DNA from: Calycina herbarum
Taxonomy: Eukaryota > Ascomycota > Leotiomycetes > Helotiales > Pezizellaceae
Direction of reading: 5' to 3'
NCBI GenBank assembly: GCA_001414485.1
Contig: LLEY01000115.1
Location: 62,001-126,000, forward strand
DNA length: 64,000 bases
Shown: positions 1 to 11,464 of the stretch, piece after piece
Position numbering within the stretch: position 1 is the first letter of the stretch
How the letters are laid out: every line of letters starts with the position of its first letter
The notes under the pieces: generated by a model
Database searches by the model: none
What the model was told of the DNA's origin: nothing
The model's input: only the letters and a program-made list of their open reading frames with translations
Program-made: the position numbers and the translations under genes

Positions 1-658
1 GAGCTGCGGAGGGCGAGAGGACCTAGGTTGTAGATCGCTCACTAGAGACGTGTTTTCATGGCCATTGGTGGTGTGGTGGAGCACTTGACTTGGAGTACCT
101 TTGAGAGCTGTATATATCATGTGGGAAATCAAGACCAATTTAAAAATCTAGAACTTCTGTTGTCTACGGGAGTGATTAGTCTACTGCAACTATTCTATTT
201 GTGTTTAATCCTACGTCTTTGTTTTTTTCTGCGTCAACTTTCTTAGTAAAATTATTGTTGACGTGGGTGAGTTATCAGATTAATGACGCTTGCTGTCAAT
301 GGTCATTTGTTACTATTCTCTCGCGCATCTAGTTGGCCCAATCGTGCGATCTCCACTCATCACTCGTGTATATAGTTCTCACAACATTAGACCGCAAGTA
401 ATCTCAACACAGCATGAAGCATAGTGACACCATATTCTTCTTGTGAACTTAAAGGGTATCGTATTTGAAACTAGAGCTAGGCGCACCGCGAAAAGAAGAT
501 TCTACTTTCTAATTACAAACTATACTAAGATAAACAACTCTCCAACGAACGTGGACCTGCCTGCGACTTCTTTCATCCTCCCGTCCCTGGGAATAATGAA
601 TGAAGCTGGATCTGAACCCAAAAGCCTCCTTGGCGAAGACACATAGCCAGCCAGCCAG
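1..658. other. Intergenic, no gene seen
   Basis: No reading frame here has fungal coding character. The short open frames have no recognisable family and no splice context. The part from about 420 bp onward probably holds the 3' end of the neighbouring minus-strand transcript. Confidence 0.5.
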
Positions 659-1633
659 CTACGAGTCAATGAACGCCTCAAAGTCGCGCTCCAGCTTGAC
701 ATCCTGAAGCAGTTTGAAATCCTGCTTGCGTTGAAGCTCTCGCCCGCCCTCACCCGCAATATAACACTCCATGAACTGGTCCCAGAAATCGAATCCGTGA
801 TCTCCAATCCCGCACTCGTCCTTACGAGACGACGTGTGTTCGGGCGTCGCGGGTCCCGTGAGGGGAGATGTGTCCTCTTGGTCTCTTTTTCTGGAGAGGT
901 CTTGCAGGGCAAAGGAGAGATCTCGCGACTCTTCGGCGGCGAGGGAGAGGTAGAGATCGCGCTCCGTTTCGCTCCACATTGCCATGTCAATGTCTATGGG
1001 ATGAACGGGGCCGGAGAGGCTGGCCATGGGGTGCTGTAGCCCTTCTGGGCTGAGGGCGGGCATCTCCTCGTCGTTGATGGAGGCTATTGATGACGGAGTG
1101 AGACTCTCTAGAGCTTCTGGTGTGGACGGCCAGCTCTCTGAATCCGATTCTTCAAATTGTTGTTCTTGGGGACGAGGAGATGTAGTGGGAGATGTGCTCG
1201 TCGCCCTTTGCGAGGAGCACTCTTGCTCCTCGCATTTGCGTTTGCAAGGTGGATTTCTTGCATTTAATAGTTCTAAAAAATAATCTGCACCTCTTTTTCG
1301 TTTGAGGCCCTTGTCCCACTGGAGAGAGTAGCCGCCATCAGGACAAAAGTTTTGTTGAACCTGTAAAGGCACTTTGTCCTCGTCCTCGTCGTGATCTTTC
1401 CAATCATCACTGAAGACAGCCGTGAATCCCGAAATCCTCTCTCCGCTATTGGCAAACCGCCGCCGCCGCGACTGATGGTTTTTGGAGCTGAAGGACCAAT
1501 TCCACTCCTCTGAGAAGACAGCCGTGAAGCGCGTGACTTTCGGCGTTATGGTGGTGGTGGTGGTGGTGCACGCCCGGCAAGACGTACATGTCGAGCAGGG
1601 CTGATATGCGCGCAACGTGGGTGAATAAGACAT
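659..1633 (-). CDS. Hypothetical acidic, low-complexity protein (324 aa)
   Basis: Single open frame without an intron. The frame stays open upstream to a GTG, but the first ATG is at 1633, so I start there. Near the N-terminus there is a Cys/Thr-rich stretch, partly encoded by a GTG-type trinucleotide run (about 1551-1567 on the plus strand). Two related copies of a short motif, FTAVFSEEW and FTAVFSDDW, follow about 35 residues apart. Next come a basic KRKRG patch and an extended Ser/Pro/Glu-rich region with many SP/TP sites, ending in an acidic and amphipathic C-terminus. No catalytic domain is recognised. The composition suggests a disordered, possibly nuclear regulatory protein, but that is inference. 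Coding nature is supported by length and by base composition that matches genes rather than the RIP regions. Confidence 0.6.
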   Translation of the reverse strand: MSYSPTLRAYQPCSTCTSCRACTTTTTTITPKVTRFTAVFSEEWNWSFSSKNHQSRRRRFANSGERISGFTAVFSDDWKDHDEDEDKVPLQVQQNFCPDGGYSLQWDKGLKRKRGADYFLELLNARNPPCKRKCEEQECSSQRATSTSPTTSPRPQEQQFEESDSESWPSTPEALESLTPSSIASINDEEMPALSPEGLQHPMASLSGPVHPIDIDMAMWSETERDLYLSLAAEESRDLSFALQDLSRKRDQEDTSPLTGPATPEHTSSRKDECGIGDHGFDFWDQFMECYIAGEGGRELQRKQDFKLLQDVKLERDFEAFIDS

Positions 1634-1943
1634 TGGGGAGGATATTTGTCTGGAGGGAGTGAAAGTAAAAAGGAGGCGGAAAGTGGTCACGTTCTATAGC
1701 TGGATTATGATGATGTATTCCTGCCCTCAGCCACCTCCAGTGTACAAATAGTGTCGACACACGGGAATCTCTCACTGACATTTCCCTGCATAATTACGCT
1801 GCTGGTAATACCAAACTGCCCAGCCCTACCTATAGCCGGTCCCAGCTCTGAGGTCTGGCTATATGGATGCCGCAAGCAGCATAGCGTCGGCAAACCTGCT
1901 GGAAGCAGCTCGGGGAACTCGGGGGTGGCGTATAGAGAATGTA
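1634..1943. other. Intergenic, probable promoter of the 659-1633 gene
   Basis: No coding signal. The stretch lies between the minus-strand gene start and a MITE, so it should hold the promoter of that gene. The TA at 1942-1943 is the left target duplication of the MITE. Confidence 0.45.
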
Positions 1944-2152
1944 CTCCCCCCCTGAACAAAATGTAAAGTGGGTCAATTTGCAAGGGGGTGTACAGCGGGT
2001 TTTCCAAGGTGTTGTCAGAAAAAATAGAATGATAAAGAAGCTTCTATTGGCCAAACACCCTGACATTACCAGGACTTTACACAGCCTCCCCCAGATCTTC
2101 AAATTGACCCACTTTACATTTAGTTCGGGGGGGGGGGGGGGGGGGGGGAGAG
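1944..2152. mobile_element. MITE with terminal inverted repeats and TA target duplication
   Basis: The element is 209 bp and flanked by TA on both sides (1942-1943 and 2153-2154). The left end begins CTCCCCCCC and the right end is its inverted counterpart, G-run then GAG. Bases 1960-1980 are an exact 21-bp inverted match to 2100-2120, and shorter palindromic similarity continues inward. There is no coding capacity. TA duplication plus CTCC-type ends is the known signature of non-autonomous Tc1/mariner (Stowaway-like) elements, so I assign it there by inference. The right arm carries a G run of 22 where the left has 7 C, so the mononucleotide tract has expanded in one arm only. Confidence 0.85.
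2127..2148. repeat. Poly-G tract (22 G)
   Basis: Uninterrupted run of 22 G inside the right terminal repeat of the MITE. The matching tract in the left arm (1946-1952) is 7 C. The exact length may be affected by sequencing error. Confidence 0.9.
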
Positions 2153-2316
2153 TACAAGGTACCCCGCAAGCCGTGAGTCCGGGGTGCTGCGACGTGGAGC
2201 AAGTAGTAGTTGGGCGTGGTAAAAGGGTACATGCCCTCCTTGATAGTGTTGGTTTTCTCCCCATAATAACATTCTTGTCCATTTGTTTAACTGCTGCCCT
2301 TCGTCCTGTCTTGTTC

Positions 2317-2466
2317 TACACCTACACATATACCTGCACATACACCTACTCATACACATACACATACACATACACACCCACCCGATCAGCCCTTTCCATT
2401 CAACCATTCATCGTGAAGGATAAAGCGCTCTCTTCTCTCTCTCTCTCTCTCTCTTTCTCCCTCTAC
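2317..2466. promoter_or_regulatory. Microsatellites and CT-rich leader upstream of the monooxygenase
   Basis: Two simple repeats sit directly before the monooxygenase start: an ACATAC-type tract (about 2317-2380) and a (CT)n tract (about 2428-2466). CT-rich tracts just upstream of the start are common in filamentous fungal promoters and leaders. A role in initiation of this gene is inference from position. Confidence 0.5.
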
Positions 2467-2474
2467 TATAGATT

Positions 2475-4318
2475 ATGCCGTCAGCCATGGAGCCGCAGAG
2501 TCTCGATGCCTTAATTGTCGGGGCAGGCTTTGGTGGTATCTACCAAACCAAGAAACTGGTTGACCAGGGTCTCAATGTCAAGGCGATTGATATGGCAGAG
2601 GATGTTGGAGGAACTTGGTACTGGAACCACTACCCAGGAGCCATGTCAGAGTACGTGAACCCACCCACCCCCAGAGCGCTGTCTTGCATTGTGCTGCCAT
2701 CTCAACCTTAAGATCACCAGCTGACTGGAGTAGTACCCAATCCGTTTTATATAGATATTCCTGGGACAGTGAAGATCTCAAGACATATCCTTGGGCAAAT
2801 CACTATCTCCAGGGCGCCGAGATCCTAGCATATCTGAGGCACGTGGTCGAGAAGTACGACTTGCGAAAACACTTCCAATTCAAGACAGAACTATTATCAG
2901 CAAAATGGAACGAGGATGAGCGCCGCTGGTTCGTCACATTATCAACCAACGAGGTCTTCAAGGTCAAGTATCTCGTAACGGGACTGGGACTCCTCTCCAA
3001 GACCAACTTCCCCAAAATAAACAATCTGGACAAGTTCCAAGGAGAACTCTACCACACTGCGAGATGGCCCGAGAACGTGAGTCTCAAGGGCAAGCGCGTG
3101 GGCGTCATCGGAAACGGATCCACGGGTGTTCAACTGATCACTGCAATTGCGAAAGCCGATGAAGTGAAGCAGCTGCTCTCTTTCCAACGCAATCCCCAAT
3201 ACAGTGTTCCTGCTGGGAATGGGCCAGTGTCGGCGTCCCATCGCAAGCACGTGAACGACACCTACGGAGAAATCTGGGACCAGGCCAAGAATAGTCTATT
3301 TGCATACGGCTTCGAGGAGACCAAACGTCCTACCTTCAGCGTCACGCCCGCCGAACGCCAGGAAATCTTTGAAGACGCCTGGAAAAAGGGCAATGGCTTC
3401 CGTTTCATGTTTTGGACTTTTGGCGACATCACCACCAACGAAGATGCCAACAGGGAGGCGTGCGACTTCATCAGGAATAAGATCCGACAGACGGTCAAGG
3501 ACCCAGAGAAGGCCCGGAAGCTTTGTCCTACAGAGTTCTACGCCCGGAGGCCGTTGTGTGATACGGGATACTACGAGCAGTTCAACCGCGACAACGTGGA
3601 TATAATTGACATCAAAACTGATCCCATCACCGAGCTCACACCAGAGGGTATCAAGACTTCCGATGGCAAGATTTACGAGCTCGATGTGCTTATCTGTGCG
3701 ACTGGTTTCGATGCCGTCGACGGTAGCTACACACGGATTGCAATCGAGGGACGGAATGGGGAGACACTGAAAGACCACTGGTCGGCAACGGGGCCAACCT
3801 CATATCTAGGAATCTCAGTACCCAACTTCCCCAACCTGTTCATGATCACTGGACCCAATGGTCCATTCTCGAATCTGCCTCCTGCTATTGAGTGTCACGT
3901 CGAGATCATCTCGGATCTCATTGCCACGGCAGAGAAGAAATCACCCAAGTTAATAAAGGCTGCTGATGTGGTCAATGGTTTAAATGGAAAGAGTCTCTCC
4001 AATGGAAAGACTCTCACCAATGGGAATACTCTCACCAACGGCCATGGCGCGAATGGCGTTAACGGACACAAGACAAATGGTGTGCCAGTGAACGACATCA
4101 TTGAAGCCGAACCACAAGCCGAACAATACTGGACAGATCTCTGTGATGGGATGAGTTCGAAGAGTCTGTTCCGCAGGATTGACTCATCCTGGATCTTTGG
4201 CGCCAACGTGGCAGGAAAGAAGACCACGTCAATGTTCTTTTTTGGTGGATTGGGTCCATACATGAAGGCCGTGCGGAGTATCTTGGACGATGATCTGAAA
4301 GGGTTTAAGCGATCTTAA
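2475..4318 (+). CDS. FAD-dependent Baeyer-Villiger-type monooxygenase (586 aa)
   Basis: Two exons, 2475-2650 and 2734-4318. The 83-bp intron has donor GTACGTG and a CTGAC branch site. Splicing restores the family motif after GAMS as DTQSVLYRYSW. The protein starts with the FAD Rossmann motif GAGFGG (about residue 17). It carries the Baeyer-Villiger fingerprint F-x-G-x3-H-T-x2-W-P at about 160-171, a second NADPH-binding GNGSTG at about 185-190, and the ATGFD motif later. Family enzymes insert oxygen next to a ketone to give esters or lactones, using NADPH and O2. Length fits the family. Odd feature: an Asn-Gly-rich low-complexity insert at about 472-511. Neighbours in the same group are an SDR, an ADH and a Dabb protein. 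The true substrate is unknown. Confidence 0.93.
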
Positions 4319-4951
4319 GGCAGTGGCTCCCGTGTTGGAAAATATAGGGGTTTTCGTTATCTATGAAAGATTGTAGTGCGTGACGGGGATGACGCCAAGA
4401 TGGGGTGACACTTTTTTTTTCACTTTATCAGGCCAAACACTTGTATCTTAAACAATTGGAACCAAGAGGACGCCCGAGGTGAAGCGAGATACGGGTTCTG
4501 AGAGCGCGTTTCTGTACATAGAGTAGTAAATGTGCCAATGAATGTATCTGTTGCAAATGATTATCAGCATTGGCCGATCTCGTCACTCCATAATGCATTC
4601 GACCCAATGTGCATGACAAGGATGGCTGAAAGTAACTTCTGCTGTAAAGTCGAAAATTTGACGCTCCCCTGATGCATTGCACCCGACTTTCTCCGTTCAT
4701 CTTCATCATATGTTGAAGTGTAAGTTTTGAGTATATTTTAGACACGTGGGATGTGACGAAATGCAAGTACTTTGTACAGCATGAACACTTCACATCACAT
4801 ACTAAAATTCAGGTTCCAAGTAGACTCTGGAAACTTTAAAATCTACGCTAGTAGGATTATTCATAGATATGTTCTACATAGCAGATCAGTAATGGGGGGA
4901 AAATGCCATCTCCAAAGTCACGGGACTTTGATAACAAAAGTCCACGCCATG
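4319..4951. other. Intergenic between monooxygenase and LINE insertion
   Basis: Contains the 3' flank of the monooxygenase gene and a T-rich run near 4410-4420. No gene or repeat is recognised. Before the LINE inserted, this sequence continued directly into the region just downstream of the Dabb gene. Confidence 0.5.
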
Positions 4952-4971
4952 TCAAAACCCCCGTGCTGAAA
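4952..4971. repeat. Left target-site duplication of the LINE
   Basis: The 20-bp sequence TCAAAACCCCCGTGCTGAAA is present here and again at 10971-10990 with no mismatch. The first two bases could instead belong to the LINE tail repeat, so the duplication is 18-20 bp, typical of LINE integration. Confidence 0.9.
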
Positions 4972-7900
4972 AACTTCACAAAAAGCGAGAACCAAATTTT
5001 TGAAATTAAACAGCGAAAACCACATCTAGCAGTCCTCCTTTTGGTTAATTGATAAGCCTGAGCTTGTGTGCATCGCCCAGTGTAACATAGGCATCATGGT
5101 GACACCGTGGCCTCAAGTGACAGCATGGCCCAACGATATCCGCGAGCACGCTACACACCTTAGCGATTACCTTAGGAAAGCACTTGCCTATATCGAATCT
5201 AATGGAGACTAGCCGGTGCCAAAGCCCTCTATCAAAAATATGATCGCGTCTATGAGCGTCTTCATCGCCAAATTCCAAAGCACTCTAGACGTCAGAACTA
5301 TTATGTAAGCTATTACGACTATCTAAAACAACCTCGAAACCACGGTAGATATAGTATAATCTATAGCGACAAGAGTCTAATAAAACACAGTTACATACCA
5401 ACAGGCCGTCATACTTAGCTAGGAGACCAACCAAGTAGTAAAGGAAGCCGCTAAATCGAGAAGAACAACCGCCGCACTTATATAAGAGACGAACGACATA
5501 GCGAAAGCAATAAACGACACTGTGAAGGCTATCTAGACCGTACCATCCCCTAAGGCTTTATATACGTCGGTATTAAGTAGTAATACCGTCCTACTAAATA
5601 AGCCAATTACAATCTCTATATAAACATCTTCATTTATCTAAGTATAACGTAAGATTATTATAAAGATTATAGACCTATCTACTATTGAAAGTCTCTATAT
5701 AAAAAACCTCCGAAACCTATAGAGCCACGTTAATCGAGCAATTAAACAGAGTAAAAACCAATATATTAAACGGATATATGTTATATCTACTAACTAATTA
5801 AAGAGTGGAGACCTTAGTATTAAAACATTAAACAAAAACGAAGTAGATATACTAAAGTAATTTGTAAACGACTAGATTAATCGAATTAGGAGAGGCACAA
5901 ACATACAACTACTGATATATAGGGTTCTTATACACGGGATTAGAATAAGCATAATAGACATAGAGAAGTTCGATAAGATTAAAGCAGAGCTACTATATGA
6001 TAACCGACTATTTATACTAAACGCGGACATTAAATACATTAGATGGTTATCTAGAGCCGCCTATACAAAGACGGCTTTAACTATTATAGTTGAGTTTACT
6101 AGCCTAGAAGACGCGAACAAAATCATTAATGAGGGCCTTATTTAGCAAGGCAAGGTGTTTTAATACGAGAGATATAATAGGTAGTGCCGACTAAAGCAAT
6201 GCTATAAATGTTAAAGATATAGCTACATCGGAACCCAGTGTAAAGCGAGCATAGCATGTGGCTATTACGTAGAGGCGCACGACTCGAAAGATTGCCTGAC
6301 AAAGGTTGACAAGACGGTGGCTAGGAAGTGCGCCACATGTTAAGGAGCATATAAAGCGTAGAATAATCGATGCCCGGTCTGAAAAGTCGAACTTACGAAA
6401 GTAAAGGCGGTATATGATACTCGACAACTATACCATTTTGTCCTAACCATAAGATAAAAACAGACGAACGAAACCTTCACTTTTAGTATAGCAATAGTAG
6501 AGCTAAACAGAAGTTAGAGAGGGCGACCAAGCTCCACCGCCGCCAGTATAATACCTATAATACAATTCCCTACCCCTGGTAGGCAGAGTACCAGAAGTAA
6601 GTCACCGACGAAAGGCAGAGTACTAAAAAGGATTAATACAGGGAATACATCAAATAGCACACAGGACGAAAACGAGGACATCGTCATAGGAGAGAGTAGT
6701 CAGAGATTAAGAAGACTACACGTGCCCTTAAGGCAAGCGCTGGAATCAATTACAACGAACTTAATACTTAGCTCCTAGCTTAATTCAAAGGAGTCATAAG
6801 TTATAACAACAGCAGCCTAAAAATACTATAGTATAATGTTATAAAATCAAAAAACGTAGTAATAGCCTCACTATTATAAGACCCGAAGATTTAAGAATAC
6901 GATATCCTAGCTCTCTAAGAGCCGTGGAGGAACCCCTTTTCTCCGACTACTTATAACCTAACCTTATACATCTTTCAACTATACTCCCCTAAAGATAGTA
7001 GAGAAACGCTAGTAAGGGTATACTTCTTTATTAATAAGAAGATTAACCCGTATAAATAGATATTCACAGAACATACCCGAGACCTAATTACACTAGAAAT
7101 TACTATAATAAACGAACCTATAGACAAAACGACAAAGATTATAATATATAATATATATAATCCCCTAAGAGGAACGGAACATAGAACGAGCTATCTACCA
7201 CAGCTTCAAGCAGCACTATTAACATACTAAGGCGAAGAACAGGTCATCCTAGGAGACTTCAACCTATATCACGAACTCTAGGGCGGACCAGTAATACGCG
7301 AAAGAGACCTAGAGTCCGAGGATCTAATTAACATCATTAACGAATTTCAGCTCAGCAGCATCCTACTAGCAAACACAGTCATATATAACAATAAAAACGC
7401 ATAAACGTGTATCGACCTCTATTATAGTATACAAGATCTCGTAGACAAAGTTATTATATATAGAATAGACAAGAGAATGGATTACAACTCCGACCATCTT
7501 CTAATCACAATTCATCTAGACCTTAGAATAATAAACCAACCGTAGGAAGATATATAAGACTAGTCTAACACCGACGAGAAAGAGCTCCAGAAAAGACTAT
7601 CAAAAGAGCTACCTATACATCGTTCTCCCAAAACCCGGACCGTGGTAGACAGATATGTAGAGGAAGTGATAACTGCTCTATAATCAGCTATCAATCACGC
7701 TACGCCTCTGAAAAAGTGGTCCCTAAAGGCAAGAGCTGGCTAGACGACAGAATGTAAAGAGATACAGGCACAAGTTAGGAGGTTAAAACGACAGAACAGC
7801 CGATTGTACATAGAGGAGAGCTAGGAGGCCTACCGAATAGCCTATAACCAAAGGAGAAGAGTAATACGTAGACACCTACGTTAAGGATTCAAAGACAAGA

Positions 7901-10900
7901 TAGAAAGCGCGATAGAAAGCCTAGAGAGTATGTAGAAACTAGCAAAGTAGGCTAGAAATCGTAGCAAGATAAGAGCAGTAATAATAACTCCGACACTCAA
8001 AGATCCTATAACACACGTAGAGTACAAAGAAGCACAAGACAAAGCACAACTTCTTAAGACAACCTTCTTCCTAACCCCACCGGAACCAGACTTATAGGAT
8101 ATAAACGAGGCTATATACTAAGACTACATTCTATTCCTAGACATTATAGAGAAGGAAGTACTTTAGACAATCACTACAACACGTCTAATAAAAGCCGCAG
8201 GACCAGATAGCATAATAAACCGGATCCTTTACATTACTACTACCTAAATAGCCCTACACCTTACAAGGATATTTAACTAGAGTCTTTGCCTAGAATACTA
8301 CCTAATACATTTCCAGCAGTCTACAACGATTGTCCTCTGTAAGCCTAGCAAAGACGACTATACTACACCTAAGTTATACCGACTAATTATATTAATAAAC
8401 ACTATTAGCAAGGTTATAGATGCTATTATCGCGAAGAGAATTAGTTACATAACAGAGGTATATCAACTACTTCTAAACACTTACATAGGAGGACGGAAGA
8501 GAAGATCAACAGAGCACACTATATATACAGTTATTAAAAAGATCTATATAGCATAGAATTCACTCTAGCCACAGGTAGCAAGTCTTCTTCTTCTCGACGT
8601 CTCCGGGGCTTTTGACAACGTGTCATACGCAAGGCTACTTCACAACCTACACAAGCGTAGAATAGACGAAAGAACAGTTAGATAGATAGCCAGCTTCTTA
8701 GTAGACCGGAATACAGCTATAACCTTCGATACATTTAAATCAGACACCTACTAAATAACAATAGGCATTCCTCAAGGCTCACCACTCTCACCGATACTAT
8801 ACCTATACTATAATACCGATCTAATCGACATCTATAATCAAGAAAACAATACCCTTATAACAGGATACATCAATGATATCGTAATCCTACGGTAAGGAAA
8901 CTCAATAGAAGAGATATGCAAAAGCCTAGAAAGGACAATAGAACAGGCTACAATATAGGTAAAGAGACATGTATCAGTGTTTGCCTTAAGCAAATTCCAA
9001 CTCACCTACTATATAAGAAAGAGGCAATTATCAAACATAGACTACAAAATACGAGTAGACCAGATAGAAGTCCACCCTTAACTAAGTTGTAGATACCTAG
9101 GCATTATACTCGATATAGTATTAAACTAGAAATAATATATATAAGATACTAGAACGAAAGTATTAAAGTCTATTAGCGCGATAGGCAGCCTAGCTGGCTC
9201 TACGTAGAGAATGGGAATTACCTAACTTAGAAGGATCTATTAGGCAGTAGTTGTCCCGTAGATAATATATAGCTGTTCTATATAGTTAGTTATATAGGAG
9301 CGCGGAGAAGGCTACACTTTATAAACAATCAATTCTCTTAAAAAGCTATAAGCAAAAGCGGCCAGAACTATAGGAGGGGCGTATAAAGCAATATCAGGTC
9401 TAGCCCTAGACGTAGAACTATACCTCCTCCTAATAGAACAGCAGATCTGGAAGGCTAGTACTAAGACGATTAGAAGAATCCTTACCATAGATAAAATACC
9501 AGCCCTAGAAGAGTTCCGATCATATAGTCTAAATCAAGAGAGACAGAGACTATATACAAGTCTACTTAGACACATTTATAGACGCCTCTACCAACGTCGC
9601 GGCCTAACAATTATAGAATAAGAGACAATCCCACCATATATCGTACTACTATAGTAGCGAGGACCGAACATTTCAATTATATTAGATGTAGAAATAGCAA
9701 AGACATAACATAAGAACTTCTTAAAGCACCCCTTAAACAGTCTTTTCATCTATACAGATGGAAGTAGTATAGACAATTATATAAGGGCTGCCACGGTATC
9801 GCTCTTAAACAGATGTACAAAGATGGCGTATATAGGAAATAGCGAAACGTTAACAGTATACGCCGTAGAACTTCAAGGCATTAAGCTAGCTCTCTAGATT
9901 ACAGTCTAGGATTAAGAGAGAGGGAACGAAAGAAACAAAGTAGTCATCTTTATAGATAATCAGGCGGCTATTAGGACACTCTAGCACCCAACCGGCAGAT
10001 CAGGCGCATACATAGCTATCGAGGTAGTCGCCCTAATAGACAAACTATAGAACTATAGAATCTAGGTTAAGATAAGATAGATCCCGGCTTATATAGGCAT
10101 TTGAGGTAATAAAGCAGTAGACAAAGCGGCTAAAATTACAGCAAAATCACAATTAGAGGGGAATCAGGGAAACCTAAACGTTGTACAGCCTAAGACATAC
10201 CACCTACAAGCAACTTTAAAGACGTGGACCATGAGACAGACAAGAGCCGAGTAGGCATACAAGTAGGACCTAGAACTAAGAGGGAGAGCCACATACAAAT
10301 ATACTTAGAAGCCGATATACAAGATCTTATAACTCCATCAGAGGCTAAAGAAGTAGTAAAGCTCTCTATTAATCCAGATACGTATAGAAAAGATAGGATT
10401 AAGAGACTTCCTCTAAAAGAGGAACGTACCTAGGTATGATGATCTAGGATATGAATATAGAGAGGGATAACAAACTGTAAGACATATTATATTAAGATGT
10501 TAAAAATTCAAAGACCTACGACAGAGGGAATTTAGGGGAAGAAGGTGGTTAGACCTAAAGGCAATCTTAAACGAGTCGAAAACAGCTACAAAGGTAATAA
10601 GATTTATAGAACAGACGTAACTCCTTAGGCAATTTAGGAGTTATAGTACAGTATAAAGAGACGAAGTAGAACGCTGGGGGGAGACTGAAGGTACAAGGAC
10701 ACGAGATAGCTAGCAGAAGCGGCAGCTAAGGAACCTGATATATTTCAAAAAGATCAAGTAAAGCACTTCTTTTACACTTTGTATATAATAGTAGATAGAA
10801 GCTAGACCGTCTAGTGGAGGAGGCTGCTGGTTACTGTATAGTGATGAAGTGAAGTACGCTTACCAAATGCGGTAAGCGTACTTCGGCAGCTGCGCCGAAG

Positions 10901-10970
10901 CTGGACCACTCCGGCATAGCCGCCCTACGGCGGGCGGCTGGAACCGAGTATGAATAAATCAATCAATCAA
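4972..10970 (+). mobile_element. Full-length Tad-like LINE retrotransposon, RIP-decayed
   Basis: About 6.0 kb between perfect target duplications. Order of recognisable parts: an ORF1-type protein with CCHC zinc knuckles (about 6190-6420); an AP-endonuclease domain with LGDFNLYHEL (about 7246-7290); reverse transcriptase with LLDVSGAFDN and GIPQGSPLSP (about 8590-8800) and the catalytic motif read as YINDI (about 8866-8880), its first Asp apparently changed to Asn; an RNase H domain with IYTDGSS (about 9750); a C-terminal zinc-finger-like region (about 10440-10500); then a 3' UTR and an AATC-repeat tail. Many in-frame TAG codons stand where Trp is expected, the mark of RIP. It cannot encode functional proteins. 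The domain order is that of fungal Tad-clade LINEs. Confidence 0.93.
10851..10939 (+). other. Three consecutive hairpins in the LINE 3' UTR
   Basis: Hairpin 1 (10851-10884) has a perfect 14-bp stem and 6-nt loop. Hairpin 2 (10881-10900) has a 7-bp stem and 6-nt loop and overlaps the end of hairpin 1, so the two may compete. Hairpin 3 (10918-10939) has an 8-bp stem and 6-nt loop. The block is GC-rich although the LINE body is AT-rich. 3' UTR structures are known reverse-transcriptase recognition sites in some LINEs; that role here is inference. Confidence 0.75.
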
Positions 10971-10990
10971 TCAAAACCCCCGTGCTGAAA
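10971..10990. repeat. Right target-site duplication of the LINE
   Basis: Exact copy of 4952-4971, directly after the AATC-repeat tail. It places the insertion about 30 bp beyond the stop codon of the Dabb gene, so in its 3' flank or 3' UTR. Confidence 0.9.
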
Positions 10991-11021
10991 CCCCAACAAC
11001 AACAACAGGATCATGAGCTTC

Positions 11022-11464
11022 TCATACTTCAATATCAAGCACCTGGAGTCCCGCCACGAACGGTGGCAGACCCGCACCTAGGGCGAGATGGATGGGGTCC
11101 TTGGTTGCGTAGTAATCCCGATCCGCGATACTATCAAACTCGGTGACGACCATGTGTGTGAAGCCGTTCTTTTAAGAATTTCAATTTTAGTCAATGGGCT
11201 GAGAAAGGAGTGGTAAATCACATACCTGGAATCCCTCAATGGAACAGTCCGCTGCCGCTCGGAGTGAAGCGATATATTTTGTCTGGGTACCTGGTCGAAC
11301 GCAGCTGTCCTTCAGTGCCTTCAGTGAGGAGATTATCTGTTGGGTGTTAGTGTCTGTGCCAGTGGACTGATAAGTTATGGTGGGTGGGGAATACACACCT
11401 CGTGGATTTTCTTACTGTCGACTTCTGGCTTGAATTTAAGCTGGACGACGTGAATAACTCCCAT
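11022..11464 (-). CDS. Dabb-family (stress-responsive A/B barrel) protein (107 aa)
   Basis: Three exons read on the minus strand: 11464-11399, 11336-11226 and 11168-11022. Introns are 62 and 57 bp with GTGTGT and GTATGT donors, and all phases agree. The protein begins MGVIHVVQLKFKPEV, has a central LKALKDSC helix, then GFTHMVVTEFDS and a C-terminal VAGLQVLDIE strand. This is the usual layout and length of the dimeric alpha/beta-barrel Dabb fold. Family members include polyketide cyclase-like enzymes and stress proteins without assigned reactions. It lies beside oxidoreductase genes, so a part in the same pathway is plausible. The adjacent LINE lies just past its stop and leaves the coding sequence intact. 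Confidence 0.88.

Noticed and set aside
1939..2514. Open frames crossing the MITE, poly-G run and microsatellites
   Set aside because: They are translations of repeats and overlap the real monooxygenase start in another frame; no family is seen.
10224..10433. 69-aa open frame at the 3' end of the LINE
   Set aside because: It is a surviving stop-free stretch of the decayed LINE, not an independent gene.
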